Both the position numbers and the translations under genes were made by a program. Shown here piece by piece: positions 12,201 to 23,077 of a DNA stretch of 64,000 nucleotides (its first letter is position 1; the number at the start of each line of letters is the position of its first letter). The stretch comes from Paragonimus skrjabini miyazakii. Taxonomy: Eukaryota > Platyhelminthes > Trematoda > Plagiorchiida > Troglotrematidae. The stretch is taken from assembly GCA_014338405.1 (NCBI GenBank), contig JTDE01000266.1:36213-100212 (forward strand), written 5' to 3'. The notes below the pieces were generated by a model that was not told the origin of the DNA, did not search any database, and worked only from the letters and a program-made list of their open reading frames with translations.

Positions 12201-15200
12201 TGTTGTGAGTAGGTCGCAAAGATCGCAGATGTGAATACTTTCTTTGTCCGTTACTTGATCAAGGGGAGACTACCCTTTTTATCCGATAATCTTGTTAAGC
12301 GCTTCTCATTTGTAAAACAAAAACAAATGCAGACATTGTATGAGTAGCAGTTTTCCGAAATATAAATTTGTCACATCAAACATTCACTGCTCAGTATTAT
12401 GTTCTTACTAGTTCAGATATGATTTTGGACTGACCTGCATGGAAACACTGGGATTCACATGTGACTCTATTGAAAATGGATGTTAGATCGTGCCAAAATC
12501 TGGGACTCAGTCAAATCCGCCAGCAGTGTGGCTAACGTCACAATGTTAACTTCCAGTGGACCACTACCACATCATCAATTGTAGCTGACAGTCTTGATTT
12601 TTAGATAATTATCAAATGTGTGATCATTCATCCATAAATGTCAAACATTGAAACAAACGGTCCAACCTAAAACAATCTTTCTCTAGGTGCGTAGCTATGC
12701 TAAGGAGGAAAATTTATTTTGCCACGCTTTGAAATGTCGATATCCCTTATTCATTCTTATAGTTTGCATCTTAAAACTGGATCAAACCAATACTTGAAGA
12801 TAAACTGTCTTTTGTGATTTTTGCAGACTAGTGAAAATTAATCATCAACGTGTCTCATCACTGCAGTTACGTGTACTGACTGTTTCATTTATAGTCTAAA
12901 TTTTCACCCATACACATTGAATGTTTTGCAAAATGCACCGCTAGAATAGTAAGTAAAATATTGATTTCTCCTAATCAAACTGATAGTTTCCAAATAATAG
13001 TCGATATACCACTTAAAAAATTGGTTTCTAATATGTGGAAAAATGATATGGGATAAAGAATCATGACTGCAACTTCTAGACATAAACCGTTGAAGTGCAT
13101 AAGTGTTGGTCATTTGGGTTAATTCTAATGTCCGGCTGCGATCAGACTGACGCAATTCAGTAAACTCTATCTGCCAGCTTCTACCTAGTCGAAGATTGGA
13201 AACGACGTCAAACTAACACAGCCTTTGTAAACAGATTGATCGATTGATACATCTTGGTTTCAGAGTTTGTTTTTTTATCGATATGAGGCGGTGGGTTTTA
13301 AGCTTTTTAATAAATTTTAGGTAGGTGACGGAACAACCAATCTAGAATAAACCTCTTAGGTTGACGTGAATAACTGATGCGCCGAAGGGCAGCCTCCAAA
13401 TTGCTAAATTACTTTTGACCACTGTTGTAATCCGCTAGATCTTCCATACGTACATCGTCAGTTGTAAGCTGACAATTATAGAAATTTCACAATTATCAAA
13501 TATGGTTTCGCCTCATGACACGATGTTTGAGTAGATTCTAGTGTGTGTCAGCCGGCTAATACTACAAACGAACTAACAAACAATTATTTTCACATTACAA
13601 AGCCAATAGACTACAGTTCATCGATAGAGATGCTGTTCATCCGCCACAAATAAAAGTAACATAAACATTCTCGTTTGGAAAGAAGCCTGATGATGAATCT
13701 GAAAAGCCTCCTCTATAATGGTTCGTGTAACCTTGGTCGTCTTTTTTTACATTGTTCGACGTGATAGCTATTGTTTTAGGATTACACTTTTTTCTTATGT
13801 TCACAGCATTCACAAACAACATACAAAGGTTAATCAGGTCGAAAATAGACAACCAGAAACTACTTACTTACTCTATATTAAGCTAACTGAACAGTTCATG
13901 TGAAGTTTAATGTGTCGACGCAAGACTGCAGATAGTATATTAGAATTTGTTTTATAAATTTGGCAGCAAATTTCTTCCAGTCGCCCGCCAGGTCTGTTAC
14001 TGATGCTTTAATATAGATCAGGTTTACTCATATCTTGAGTTTGCCCACAAGGATAACCAGAAGATATCGAGGGACGGCAAGTATTTGGATAATTTGGATC
14101 CGGCATTTGAAGACTTATCAAACCATTTGTGCTATTCGGTTATTGTATGCATTCATCCTGAAGAATTTCTTCAACACTGACACTTCATTTCAAACAGTAT
14201 GTTCACTGTTCATCGTTCAGTGTGATCACTGATTCGAAAATAGAATGATATATTCCATGTTCCCAAAAAGTTGAGACAATAAAACTGGTTATTTTTTAGC
14301 AGAACTATTATGGAAGAATAACTGGATTATGCGACTTTTAGATAGTAATTTGGTTATCAAGGTAACTTTCAAAAAGTTAGTATTTTAAGACTACTGTGGA
14401 GCGTATTTTGCTTTTTTGTTGCTGGTAGTTGGCATAGTCATCAATTTGTGGGTGGTTAATTTGGATTCAATCCAAAGTTCTTATAGTCACCATTGATCAA
14501 TGCTCAACGAATGAGCTAAAGAAGCTCTACGAATTAACACTCGTTTCAAAATACACGTTTACTGCTTACATTTATCAATCCATTAAAAAGATAACTGGCT
14601 ATAGGTATATATTTTTGCACAAAGTTTCAACGTTAATCGCATAATCTTGGCTTTCTTAACATGTGTTTTTAACTGAACACATATGACAATTCATCTGACA
14701 ACCTTCAGCAAGGTGACAGAGTGGTAGTTGCTCGTAACAGCGTCAATCCGCTAGCGTGAAGGGTTTCGCATGAACCAGAAATGTGTTCTATAGAGTGCCG
14801 AACATTAGTTGTTCAAACATTCATCAGTCACATCTGGTCATATCATTCAAATGTTGTTTAGAATTGAATTTTTAGAGACCTGCTGTCTTGGCCACATGAA
14901 ACAATGATACGTACGTCACATTGAGAGTTTACACTAGCTAACTAATATATATATATACGTAACAAAAGATGGAAAATGCATTTTTGTGAATTGCCACGGT
15001 CAGATTTTTGTGGATTTCTTGCCGTTATTCAGCCAGTGCTACGATATGTAGGTACTAAACTAAGTGTGATTCAGTAAGTTTTCGTCAAGAAAATGCCAAG
15101 GCACACAATTATAGAGTGGTCGGATCATCAACCACCCCCAGTTTTCTAGTCTACTGGACGCTTTTCCGTGATTTGGAACTTATACTTTTAGGGTCATTTT

Positions 15201-15439
15201 TAAACAGCATGTACGGGTTGATTGGCAATATGCACCAAATGATATTCTTTGACAAGTTGAGTAACGATTGTTATGATTAGATTTTTTTAACACAGCTAAT
15301 CTTTCGTCAAAATGTTTTGACATATTTACTTCCTCAATACTGCAACGAAATATGTTTTGGAACTTTAAAATTCGACTACTTATTTTCATGTCAGTCCTAA
15401 TTACCCTCCACATTCTGTTTGGGTGACTTTCAGCTACGG
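12201..15439. other. No gene seen
   Basis: No supported exon or repeat. A CTGATGATGAATCT-like string near 13686 resembles the Penelope end motif, but the spacing to GAAAAG is wrong and no element sequence flanks it. A short (TA)n tract lies at about 14945. Confidence 0.45.
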
Positions 15440-15446
15440 TAGAATT

Positions 15447-15561
15447 TCAGGCAATATTACCCTGAAAAATGCATGGTCCGGCTGCCAAATGCTTAAAGCA
15501 GTGGAGGGATGCATGAATGCCACCATTTGACTGTAATTTGACAAAGATCGCTTGAAAAAGA
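15447..15561 (-). pseudogene. Decayed end of the Gypsy integrase
   Basis: Beyond the last clean integrase frame the sequence shifts frame repeatedly and only scraps resemble the integrase C-terminal domain. The recognisable element stops here, with no polypurine tract or 3' LTR. Confidence 0.5.
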
Positions 15562-16170
15562 TCACGTACAGTTTGAGTCTGAAGATTTGAGCAGCGCCCG
15601 TTTGAAAGTGTCAACGAAGCGTTCCGCTTGTCCGTTGGACTGTGGGCGATAAGGCGGAGAACGAGTGTGCTGGATAAGCGACCGGCGGCAGAAATCCTCG
15701 AAGTGTGAAGACGTGAACTGCGTTTCGTTGTCCGACACAAGGATGTCGGGAAATCTTTGCTGACTGAAAATGCGACGCAGGGTAGCGATTGTATTGAGGG
15801 ATGTCGCCGGAGAAAGTGCGACTATTTCAGGCCACTTAGAATACGCATCGACCAAGACGTGTTAGGACACTCCGTCGATCGGACCACAGAAGTCCAGATG
15901 GAGGCGTGACCATGGACCCTTGGGTGCTTGCCAAGGTATGAGATCCTGCCTGGTAGGTAGTTTGGCAGCCTGTTGACATTTCAAGCACTGTTTAACTAGG
16001 TCCTCCATATGACCATCCATACCAGGCCAATAGGCGCAACCGCGAGCGATTGCTTTCATCCTGCTGGTGCCGGGATGACCAGAGTGGAACCGTCGCAACA
16101 CCGGGAGGCGGAGGAAGGCTGGAATGATCCCGCGATCCTCGAACATGATGTCGGAATCCACCACTTTCAA
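15562..16170 (-). pseudogene. Gypsy integrase
   Basis: The first part (from 16170) holds the HHCC zinc-binding domain: RFHSGHPGTSRMKAIARG followed by CLKCQQ. The core follows with LHLDFCGP carrying the first catalytic Asp, a stop codon just after GVS, then VDAYSKWPEIV, VSDN with the second Asp, and SNGQAERFV with the catalytic Glu. All three catalytic acidic residues are therefore present, and the sole interruption in this part is the in-frame stop near 15860. The enzyme would insert the element's cDNA in the nucleus. The surviving chromodomain or C-terminal tail cannot be read. Confidence 0.9.
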
Positions 16171-16224
16171 CGAGTCACGTCGACGGTAGAATTGACTGAT
16201 CTCACCAGCAGGAGGGATCGTGGG

Positions 16225-16665
16225 TCACTTGTTCCGGACGAACTGTACGACCAGGGTGAGTATCGGATCCGATGTCGTGGCGAGCCGGATGTCGACGGCA
16301 GCCACGGGGATTCCACGAGTGGCGTCTAACAGCTGGCGGCGAACGTCGTTCTCCAGTTTCAAGGCAGCATTGACGGTATCTTCCTCGGGCACGTGCCGAT
16401 TACTGATGAGGCGCGATAGACCGTCTGCTCGACCGAACTCGTCAGTGCGGCGGTAATGAATGTCAAAATCATAGCCGAGCAAAATCGTGACCCACCGCTG
16501 CAGTCGGTTGGCGAAATAGACTGGAATGCATTTCTTCGATACAAAAGTGGACAGTAGCGGCTTGTGGTCGGTTAGCAGGGAAAAGTGCCGACCATATAGA
16601 AGTTTGTGGAACTTTTTAACCGCGAAAATGATGACGAGGCCATCTTTTACGAGAGGCGTGAGCAA
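16225..16665 (-). pseudogene. Gypsy RNase H and spacer
   Basis: The frame contains FAVKKFHKLLYGRHFSLLTD, typical of the Gypsy RNase H domain, and then HYRRTDEFGRADGLSRL, the HRxGxxNxxADxLSR-type motif at the end of that domain. It sits one frame away from the RT; the frame change falls around 16640-16650, where the usual linker is shortened. RNase H removes the RNA strand during cDNA synthesis. Downstream (lower coordinates) it runs in the same frame into the integrase. Confidence 0.88.
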
Positions 16666-17686
16666 TTACCTTCTTGGAACCGCCCGTGAGAATATGCGAA
16701 ACGACTGTTCCGACACCGTAGTTCGAGGCATCTGCTGCGACCACAATTGGCAGAGTTGGATCGTAGTGCGTCAGCAGCAGGTCGGAGCTGAGCATGGTCT
16801 TCAGTCGGGCGAAGGTGCTCTAGCAATCGGGGGACCAGCACTAGGTGGTTTCCTTCTGTAAAAGATGATTGAGCGGGTCTCGAACATCATGTAGTGTTGT
16901 GAAGAAAGCACTATAATAGCTGATAAGGCCAAGGAAGGAACGAAGATGTTACACATCTTTGGACGCTGGCACCTATTGGATTGCGCGAATGTTCTCGGGA
17001 TCTGGGTGGCGACCAGAGGCATCAAAAATGTAACCCAGGTATTTGGTGGACCACAAGAACATTTGGCGTTTGTCTGTGCGTAACTGGAATCAGTATTTCT
17101 GGAGTGATTTGGTCCTGGAGTTCATCAGTCTTTCGCCCATTATGATAATGTCCTCGAGGTCGGCGGTGGTACCCGGTAGGCCAGTAATCAGGGCGTCAAC
17201 TACTTGTTGAAAAATGGCGGGCGCGGTTTTGATACCAAAAGGAAGTCTGGTATACTGCAGGGGACCTCAATGTGTGTTGATTGTCAGTAGTTTATAAGGT
17301 TCCAGTGCAACCTCGAGTTGGAGGTATGCCTCCGCCAAGTCCAGTTTGACAAACCAGGTGCCACCGTTGAGCATAGTGAATATGTATTCAGGTACTGAAA
17401 GCAGATAACAGTTTTGTTCCAACGCAGCATTAAGACCAGTCGAGAAGTCACCACAGATTCGGATGGACCCTTTAGACATATTCACCACGACGATGGGGGC
17501 GGACCACGCGAAGTAGGAGACCGGTACCAAAACACCAAGTTTTTCCAGTCGTTTGAGTTCCTGATCTACGAGCGGCAGGGCTGCGTAGGGAACCGGTCGT
17601 TTGAGACAAAAAACCGGTTGGCCGCCAGGGCGGAGTTGCAGAGTGGCCTGGGTACAGGAACAGAGGCCCAGGCCATCCTGGAACAC
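16640..17686 (-). pseudogene. Gypsy reverse transcriptase, catalytically broken
   Basis: The amino part (17686-17270) has RPVPYAALPLVDQELKRLE and the motif-A block FVKLDLAEAYLQLEV. A TGA stop at 17267-17269 falls where an Arg codon is usual; CGA to TGA is a single transition. The frame continues past it with YTRLPFGIKTAPAIFQQVV (motif B). The polymerase active-site box reads ADLEDIIIMG, so the usual Tyr-x-Asp-Asp has lost both its Tyr and its first Asp. After further stops (near 17092, 16978 and 16960) the thumb and connection regions are readable, including LTHYDPTLPIVVAADASN. The protein could not polymerise. Confidence 0.9.
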
Positions 17687-17740
17687 GGGATTGAACTGGT
17701 GGATGATGTTGTCGGAAATCTTCTGAAGTGCGGCAGGAAA

Positions 17741-18157
17741 CTACACCTGGTTGCAGATGGCCCGGATTGGGACATCAAGGAGACCACGCGGTTCGAGCCA
17801 GTCAAGCCCGAGGAGATCCATACCAGAGTTGGAGACGTAACGCATCTCTTCGGTGGTGGTGCCGCGGAACGACACTGAGCAGTGCATTCTTCCAATCAAC
17901 TGCATCGAACCACCACAAGCGCCGGTTGCCGTCTGGGATGATGGGTGAACAGGGAGGCTGCCCATGGATCGCCAGAGTGTCTCGGAGATTATCGTGATGT
18001 CGGAGGCAGTGTCCAACCGCAAGTGAGCCAAACGACTATTGATGTAGACGGACACGAACATTCGGCGATCGGCGACATTGACTTGGAAAGTAGCCAGCAG
18101 ACTTTTAGATCTGCCAGCTGCACGGGAACCGGCTGGCTGCTTGAACCTGGAGGTCAC
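17741..18157 (-). pseudogene. Gypsy aspartic protease
   Basis: In the gag frame, the stretch contains AHLRLDTASDITIISETLW with the catalytic Asp in a DTASD context (DTGSD is usual, so the Gly has become Ala) and, about 75 residues later, LLGLDWLE, the second conserved block of retroviral-type proteases. It lies between the zinc knuckle and the reverse transcriptase. Such proteases act as dimers and cut gag-pol during particle maturation. A stop separates it from RT. Confidence 0.85.
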
Positions 18158-18187
18158 TGTCGGTTTGATTCTCTCGGTTGCTTGTGA

Positions 18188-19065
18188 TTAACGTAAAGCC
18201 TCTTTGTGACCGACCGTGTGGCAGCGATGCTGTCGAAAGGGGCAAAATCTGTGGGAATGCCACGCCCCACAGTATCGACAAACAGAAGAGAGCTTCTTGG
18301 CGTCCGCGGGACTGGGTTTGATGGGCCACATAGGACACTTCCGCTGGAAGCTGGAAACTACCTGAAGTGAGCGGAGCCCCCCGTACGGATGCTGGACCAT
18401 GACAGAGTCATGCTTGAGGTTGACCAACCTCTCGTATTCGTCTACGATCTACTCTAGCTTGATGTTTTGCTGCTGGTCGATTTCAGTCGAGAGCTTGGTA
18501 AGGGGGTCAGTATAACTTGGTGGTTGTAGACTGTAAATGAAAACCAGGCAGCGGAACTGGTCCTCAGTGACAGAACCAAGTTTATACCGTCCGCACTCAC
18601 GGCTGACAAAACCAGCATAAGTGACAAAGTCGTCTACGTCTCGTTTCACCAGTTGGAGGCACTGGAACCGTGAGTTGAACAAGGATGAGGTATCCCCGGA
18701 GATCTTCGTCAGCTTCTGGACCGTGTCCGCGAAAGTCAGGGTTCGCGGTCCGGCGGGCAAGATGTAGTTGGTATAGCAGACGTGTTCCGCTGGGCCCAGT
18801 TTCCGGAGTAGTAGACGAACCTTTGTCTAGTCATCTCTGGATATCAGTTCAACGGTGAATTTATCTTCTCACCGCTTGCACCAGGCCTCGGAAGAGACAC
18901 CGGCTTGTGGGTCATACAAAAGTTAGAGACAATCCTGGCCAGGTGATCCACGACCGACGGATTGACAGAATTGGACGGCTCAGGCGCGGCATGGCGGGTG
19001 GATAGCATCTCCATCAGTCGGATCTGCGACCGCATCATCTGCTGGAGATCTGGATCAGCAGACAT
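18188..19065 (-). pseudogene. Gypsy gag with zinc knuckle
   Basis: The start at 19065 (MSADPDLQQMMRSQIRLMEM) lies about 45 bases inside the likely LTR/PBS boundary. The frame breaks at 18844 and resumes from 18760 with a capsid-like helical region (FNSRFQCLQLVKRDVDDFV). It ends with CRYCGAWHSHRFCPFRQHRC, a zinc-knuckle-like array in which the second finger has lost its usual Cys (HTVGHK). Gag would form the particle and bind element RNA. The unusual Cys-His spacing is reminiscent of the CsRn1 group, which is inference. Confidence 0.82.
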
Positions 19066-19111
19066 AGTTCAAGAGAGGGAAAAAAGACAAAGCAAAAATC
19101 CCATCGCCAAA

Positions 19112-19435
19112 TGTTATGACCCGCCGGTCAACGGTAATCAGGAATGTCCAGCGCACGACAATACAAGTCGCGGAACGTAGTACAGAGCTTAGCAATATTA
19201 AGAAACCCCGTACTAACACAGAAGACCATGATCTTTAGCCGAAATTGTATTTGCTCTCATACCAAAGGTGACAATGCAAAAGAGCGTCTGCATATATATA
19301 GAATTTGAATGGCTTTGAAGAATCCCACTTGAATTGGTGAATTAAAAGTGGGATGGGCCAATCACAGAATCAGGAGCAAAGTGCGCGAAACCTGAGTTTT
19401 GGCACGTTGTGGCGCGTAAAAGTAAGATTCAAAAT
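19112..19435 (-). promoter_or_regulatory. 5' LTR / promoter region of the Gypsy element
   Basis: On the minus strand the LTR appears to end in GTCATAACA at 19112, followed directly by TTTGGCGATGGG, a primer-binding-site-like stretch before gag. A TATA box (TTCTATATATATG) lies at about 19291-19303 on the minus strand, some 180 bases upstream of the LTR end, and would serve as the element's RNA polymerase II promoter. The outer boundary cannot be fixed because the other LTR is missing; 19435 is an estimate from where similarity to the host exon begins. Confidence 0.55.
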
Positions 19436-19469
19436 CGCAATTTGTTTTTCGACGATATCTCAAAAAATA

Positions 19470-19590
19470 AATCATTTTCGGGAAAAAGACTCTTCCCAAC
19501 AATTTACAACACATGAAAGTTTGATAAATGATTTTCTACGTGCTCCCACGCAACTATTTCCGTATGTTGGCACTGTAGACAGTGTCAAAG
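19470..19590 (+). CDS. Candidate host exon a (5' part lost to Gypsy LTR), paralogue of exon at 40838
   Basis: The open frame ends in RAPTQLFPYVGTVDSVKG, immediately followed by a GTACGG splice donor at 19591. The exon at 40838-41084 ends in QSPSQDLCYFGTVNSVEG with a donor at the same codon position (phase 1). Ten of 18 aligned residues are identical, most differences are conservative, and codon differences fall at third positions. Similarity runs back to an EKDS motif in both. Upstream of about 19470 the frame runs into the Gypsy LTR, so the exon's beginning appears displaced or destroyed. I do not recognise the protein. It could be a dead duplicate. Confidence 0.5.
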
Positions 19591-20289
19591 GTACGGTTTT
19601 ATCAATCAGACGTCACGATAAGCTGAGTTTTGGAAAATATTTTTGTGAATACATGATAATGGCAACGAAATGGTTGAACTATGAGTAAAGTTGCAAATCA
19701 CTGTTTACCGCTGTACCGGAAATCACGATATGCTCGTTCCAATAGGTCTACCTGGCTGAAATTTAGAGGAGAAACAATTGTCAGTATATAGAAGCTCTGG
19801 ATAATTGATTTGTTCAAAATATATTAATTTTCACACTTGCTGTCAACGAACGCATTACTTTTTGTATGTGCACCAACTAGTCTATTTGTGTTCAACAAAG
19901 TTCCAAGTTGTTCTAAACAGTTCGGATAATCACTAACCTATAATTTTATTATCAATTTGTTTGCTCACCATCGTCCTTTCTCCAAAAATTATCATTTGCC
20001 GCAAATTACACAGTACAACCAGTACCTGCAAGGACACATGACATCTAGAGTTACCTGTCCACCAATTTGAGTCAGAAATTTAGCTGGAAATGAGCCACTG
20101 TAAACCGACTGACAGGGTCTGTCCAAGTTGTTTCTGACAGACAAATGGGCGACAAATAAATATAGTATCTTACGTTCTACAAACAAGTGATTCTATGGAA
20201 CGATTGTTTTAATTTTTCAAATTAACTCTGAGTATATGAAACATTGTTGACTGTATTTGAGAACCTAGATGCATTCAACGCTTTTTCAG

Positions 20290-20366
20290 GGTATATGTCG
20301 TTTGACGACGCGAAACTTTTCTCAGATGCGCAGTTGATTTTAACTTCATATTCCTTATCCGTCTGT
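20290..20366 (+). CDS. Candidate host exon b
   Basis: A 77-bp exon is suggested by a pyrimidine-rich acceptor (ACGCTTTTTCAG) ending at 20289 and a strong donor GTAAGA at 20367. It starts in phase 1, as required after exon a, and ends in phase 0. Its 25 codons include FDDAKLFSDAQLILTSYS. The intron from exon a would be 699 bases. Function is not recognised; the model depends on splice signals and phase only. Confidence 0.35.
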
Positions 20367-20852
20367 GTAAGAAATTCAAAAGAGTTGGTTTTGTTTTACA
20401 AAATCATCGTATTCGAAAGTTTGGATTGGTTTCACAAATTACATTAGTGCAAAAATACATCCCTTGAGCAAATGTGGGTGATATGGAAAATTATGAATGA
20501 GATTACCATTTTCATCACTCATGATCGCACATAAAGAGGTAAATTATGTATTATAAATGAGCCGTAATTGCAGTTGGCATCACTGTTTAAAACAAGTTTA
20601 ACCTTTCGGTAAGTTGGAAAAAACAGTTAGATAACAAACACTGGTAGACGCTAACATTCCGTATTGACTTGTCAGTACCAAACAACTAGCAAAACGAAAA
20701 CGTTCAATTTAGCATCGACAGTACTTGATGGTATGAACAAGGAAACGAACAATAGAGACAAAAACATCCAGTCGTGTGGTCCGAATGACACTCGCTGCGA
20801 CTAAAGACTATGGCAACATGAGGTTCACAAATAATTGTTTTCGTACACACAG

Positions 20853-21047
20853 CACGTTTTGAACTGGTTTATTGCAACGGCATCAGCAAATTTCAGAAAT
20901 CGCAGGTTGTGGTGGCACATTGAGATGGTGAAGATTGAGGTGAAGTCCACTTTGCGCCCAGTTGAGAAAACGTATTATCCGATCGACGAAGCTAGGGGCT
21001 TAACATTCTCTGTGACTACAGTGTCTGGTTGTGAAGTCCGTTTGTGA
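20853..21047 (+). CDS. Candidate host exon c, perhaps terminal
   Basis: An acceptor (TTTTCGTACACACAG) ends at 20852. Read in phase 0, as required after exon b, the exon is open for 64 codons to a TGA at 21045 and includes RRLWWHIEMVKIEVKSTLRP. It may be the terminal exon, or be cut by a weak donor near 21036. AATAAA occurs near 21354. No domain is recognised. Confidence 0.3.
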   Translation, partial: HVLNWFIATASANFRNRRLWWHIEMVKIEVKSTLRPVEKTYYPIDEARGLTFSVTTVSGCEVRL

Positions 21048-21382
21048 ACCTACTTCGGTGTTCTTTCATTCTCGATGTCATTGGTCTACCGGTTCCGCCT
21101 ATTCAGATTTCTCCACAGTTATGTGAGAATTGGTAAACGCAGTGTGACTTGGCGTTAATAAGTTGATCTCCTTCAGTTAAAGGCACAGGTAACCCGCAAG
21201 TATTATTAAAGACCGTCAGTTCAGCGACAATGTAGATCTACTTTAGTGAGAGGACAATTCGTTGGGTTGTTCGTAACGTCGCGATTTCCCATTTGAAGGG
21301 TAGCTCAATATATACTAATTTCTCAGGGACATCATCATTCCTACAGTGATGCTGAATAAAGCTTCTGGTGGTACCCATTACT

Positions 21383-22340
21383 CTACAAGGCCATCCTAGG
21401 CGTTTCTAGCTCTTGCTTAACATAATGGAATGTGCAAATGCGGCGTACTCTGGTGAACAATGTTCTCCCTACATCCCGCTTATACTTCACCGGGTTGAAA
21501 CTAGTGAGACGCATGTACTGACCAGACCATGTTGAATTCCTGTAAATGCTGTGCATTTTCGATCCGTTAGTCCTTCGTATAATGAGTATGTCCAAGTAAG
21601 ACAGTACGTCATTAAACTCTGCTTGACACATCACCTTGAGTTTGGAATGAACGCCGTAAAGCCGCGAGACAAATGGTTCAGATAGTTCTTGACTGTTGGA
21701 AGAGATCAATGTATCGTCTGCAAAGCATCTGTAGCATGAGAGTTGTGAGATGATATCACTTGGTTACCCTTCTATCATGATCATGAAAAGTTAGCGAGAA
21801 TGTCGTCTGATGGGCTACCCATAGTTACTCCGTAAATCTGTTTGTCCGGATTGTTTCGGAAGTTGGAACTGACATTGTTCGTACTCAGTAAAAGTAACGT
21901 TTTTTGATAGTTTGTTGAGATGGGAATGAGGATATTTTCCGCAATAATCCGTTCACGTGCAAAGTCAATATGTTCTGTCAGAGGGACACTGGTGAAAAGA
22001 GATTGGACATCTGTGGAGCACATAAATTCACTTTTGATATTGATTCGATCCTACTCATCTGCAAGTTCCTGCGAGTTACTGATACTATAGTTGCCAAACT
22101 CTTAGATTTCTGGCCTCAAAATCGCAACCAGCCATTTAACGAGTTTGTGTTGAGGTGAAATAGACATGGATACTATCGGTGAAAGTGACATACCCTACTT
22201 GTGGGTCTTGGGAAAACCGTAAATTTGATGCAACAAGCAGCCGCCTGGTTTTAGTAGTTTGTATGTTTTTTAAGTTATCCAGCCACGTTTAAGAATTACT
22301 TCTAGCCGATGATGGATTTATTCTTTTATCAGACCAACGT
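21383..22340 (-). mobile_element. Penelope-like element copy C: reverse transcriptase fragment
   Basis: On the minus strand from about 22340 I read IYGFPKTHK, the Penelope RT block upstream of the palm, followed by IVSMSISPQHKL in the same frame. Then come STDVQSLFTSVPL (motif A), YGVTMGSP (motif B, with the following residues altered) and YRCFADDTLI (motif C with Phe for the usual Tyr). Further on FNDVLSYLDILIIRR and STWSGQYMRL match the conserved Penelope region after the palm. Stops and shifts break it. No GIY-YIG part follows at lower coordinates. Its sequence is distant from copies A and F, so it is a separate lineage. Confidence 0.85.
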
Positions 22341-22639
22341 TTTCTTTCATGTCTGGGAGTCTGAATTGTCATCTATCACTCAGGATTGTAAACAAAATGT
22401 GTAACGGACTCTAGCAGTTTCGCTCGACCTCGACGATATTTACACATAACTATAGATAGAAAAGTTTGAAATCACTTTGACTGTTATGTGAACGATAAAT
22501 TAAATATCTGGCACATTTCTCAACATACTTAAACTTGCGTATAAGGTGAACATCGAACTTATCCCCCTCCGTCCTCTTCAAACAGATAAAGAATACATAG
22601 CAATGAAGGTATAATCACCACCAGATCAAACGGAGAAAC

Positions 22640-22831
22640 TTAAAACCGATGTACGTTAGAACTATACGACGAAGATGGATATTGGCTAGGATTAGGATTG
22701 GGACACATATCTGGATAGCATTCCTTTGGAAATTCTCCGTGATAATTTAAACTGCGAGAGCTCCTTCTAATGTAATTGCCGGTAATATTCTCATAATGAA
22801 GCTCACCACAAGACTCATTCAAATTCATCAC
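22640..22831 (-). CDS. Candidate terminal exon of a minus-strand host gene
   Basis: A good acceptor (TAGGTGTGATTTCTTAG) precedes the exon on the minus strand. Read in phase 0 it runs 63 codons to a TAA at 22640. The product is polar and rich in Ser, Tyr, Asn and Pro, for example CYPDMCPNPNPSQYPSSSYS, unlike translated non-coding AT-rich DNA. I recognise no family; the composition would suit a disordered C-terminal tail. The upstream small exons at 22909 and 23042 are in other phases, so the link between them is unresolved. Confidence 0.35.
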   Translation of the reverse strand: MMNLNESCGELHYENITGNYIRRSSRSLNYHGEFPKECYPDMCPNPNPSQYPSSSYSSNVHRF

Positions 22832-22908
22832 CTAAGAAATCACACCTAAAAGTATCTCGGTGCGACATATTCTTGCACGGTGGGGAGGAAATCTCTCGGC
22901 GAGTGCAC

Positions 22909-22931
22909 CTAATATTCCACAACTGCGGAAC
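22909..22931 (-). CDS. Possible 23-nt micro-exon
   Basis: A very good acceptor (CTGACCTCTTTTTAG) lies just upstream on the minus strand, and GTGCAC could serve as donor after AATATTAG. In phase 2 it is open and can follow the 36-nt exon at 23042. The frame also stays open through the putative donor for another 25 codons. The short length makes this weak on its own. Confidence 0.2.
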
Positions 22932-23041
22932 CTAAAAAGAGGTCAGACGTCAAAGTACACAAAATTCTCATACCACTACCGCTCATCGATTGGTTCACCT
23001 TGACGTAGTTGGGCAATATGTTCGAACTTGTGTAAACATAC

Positions 23042-23077
23042 CTAATATTCTCATTTGTGTCGTTAACCTTCAAGTTC
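23042..23077 (-). CDS. Possible 36-nt micro-exon
   Basis: The minus strand shows an acceptor (GTATTGCATTTTGCAG), 36 bases ending in AATATTAG, and a textbook donor GTATGT. Only phase 2 is open (NLKVNDTNENI), and because 36 is a multiple of three the exon is symmetric. Symmetric micro-exons are a known feature of micro-exon genes in schistosomes. Whether this belongs to such a gene is speculation. Confidence 0.25.

Larger units (their letters stand above)
15440..19435 (-). mobile_element. Ty3/Gypsy LTR retrotransposon, decayed, 3'-truncated
   Basis: Read on the minus strand the order is 5' LTR, gag with zinc knuckle, aspartic protease, reverse transcriptase, RNase H, integrase. That order (integrase last) is Metaviridae. 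Gag from 18760 through protease and RT stays in one frame interrupted only by stops, and RNase H through integrase stays in a second frame, so the original was probably one gag-pol frame now broken by a shift near 16640 and another between 18760 and 18844. Integrase ends early and no 3' LTR is found at the low-coordinate end. The zinc-knuckle and protease style recall trematode elements such as CsRn1 and Boudicca, but I cannot fix the clade by eye. Confidence 0.9.

Noticed and set aside
13684..13710. Another Penelope 3' motif (CTGATGATGAATCTGAAAAG)
   Set aside because: Spacing between the two boxes is seven rather than nine and no element sequence lies on either side.
14695..14790. A tRNA gene (GTGACAGAGTGGTAGTTGC and a GGGTTTCG-like box)
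   Set aside because: The B-box region has an insertion and no acceptor stem can be formed; at most a decayed tRNA-like repeat.
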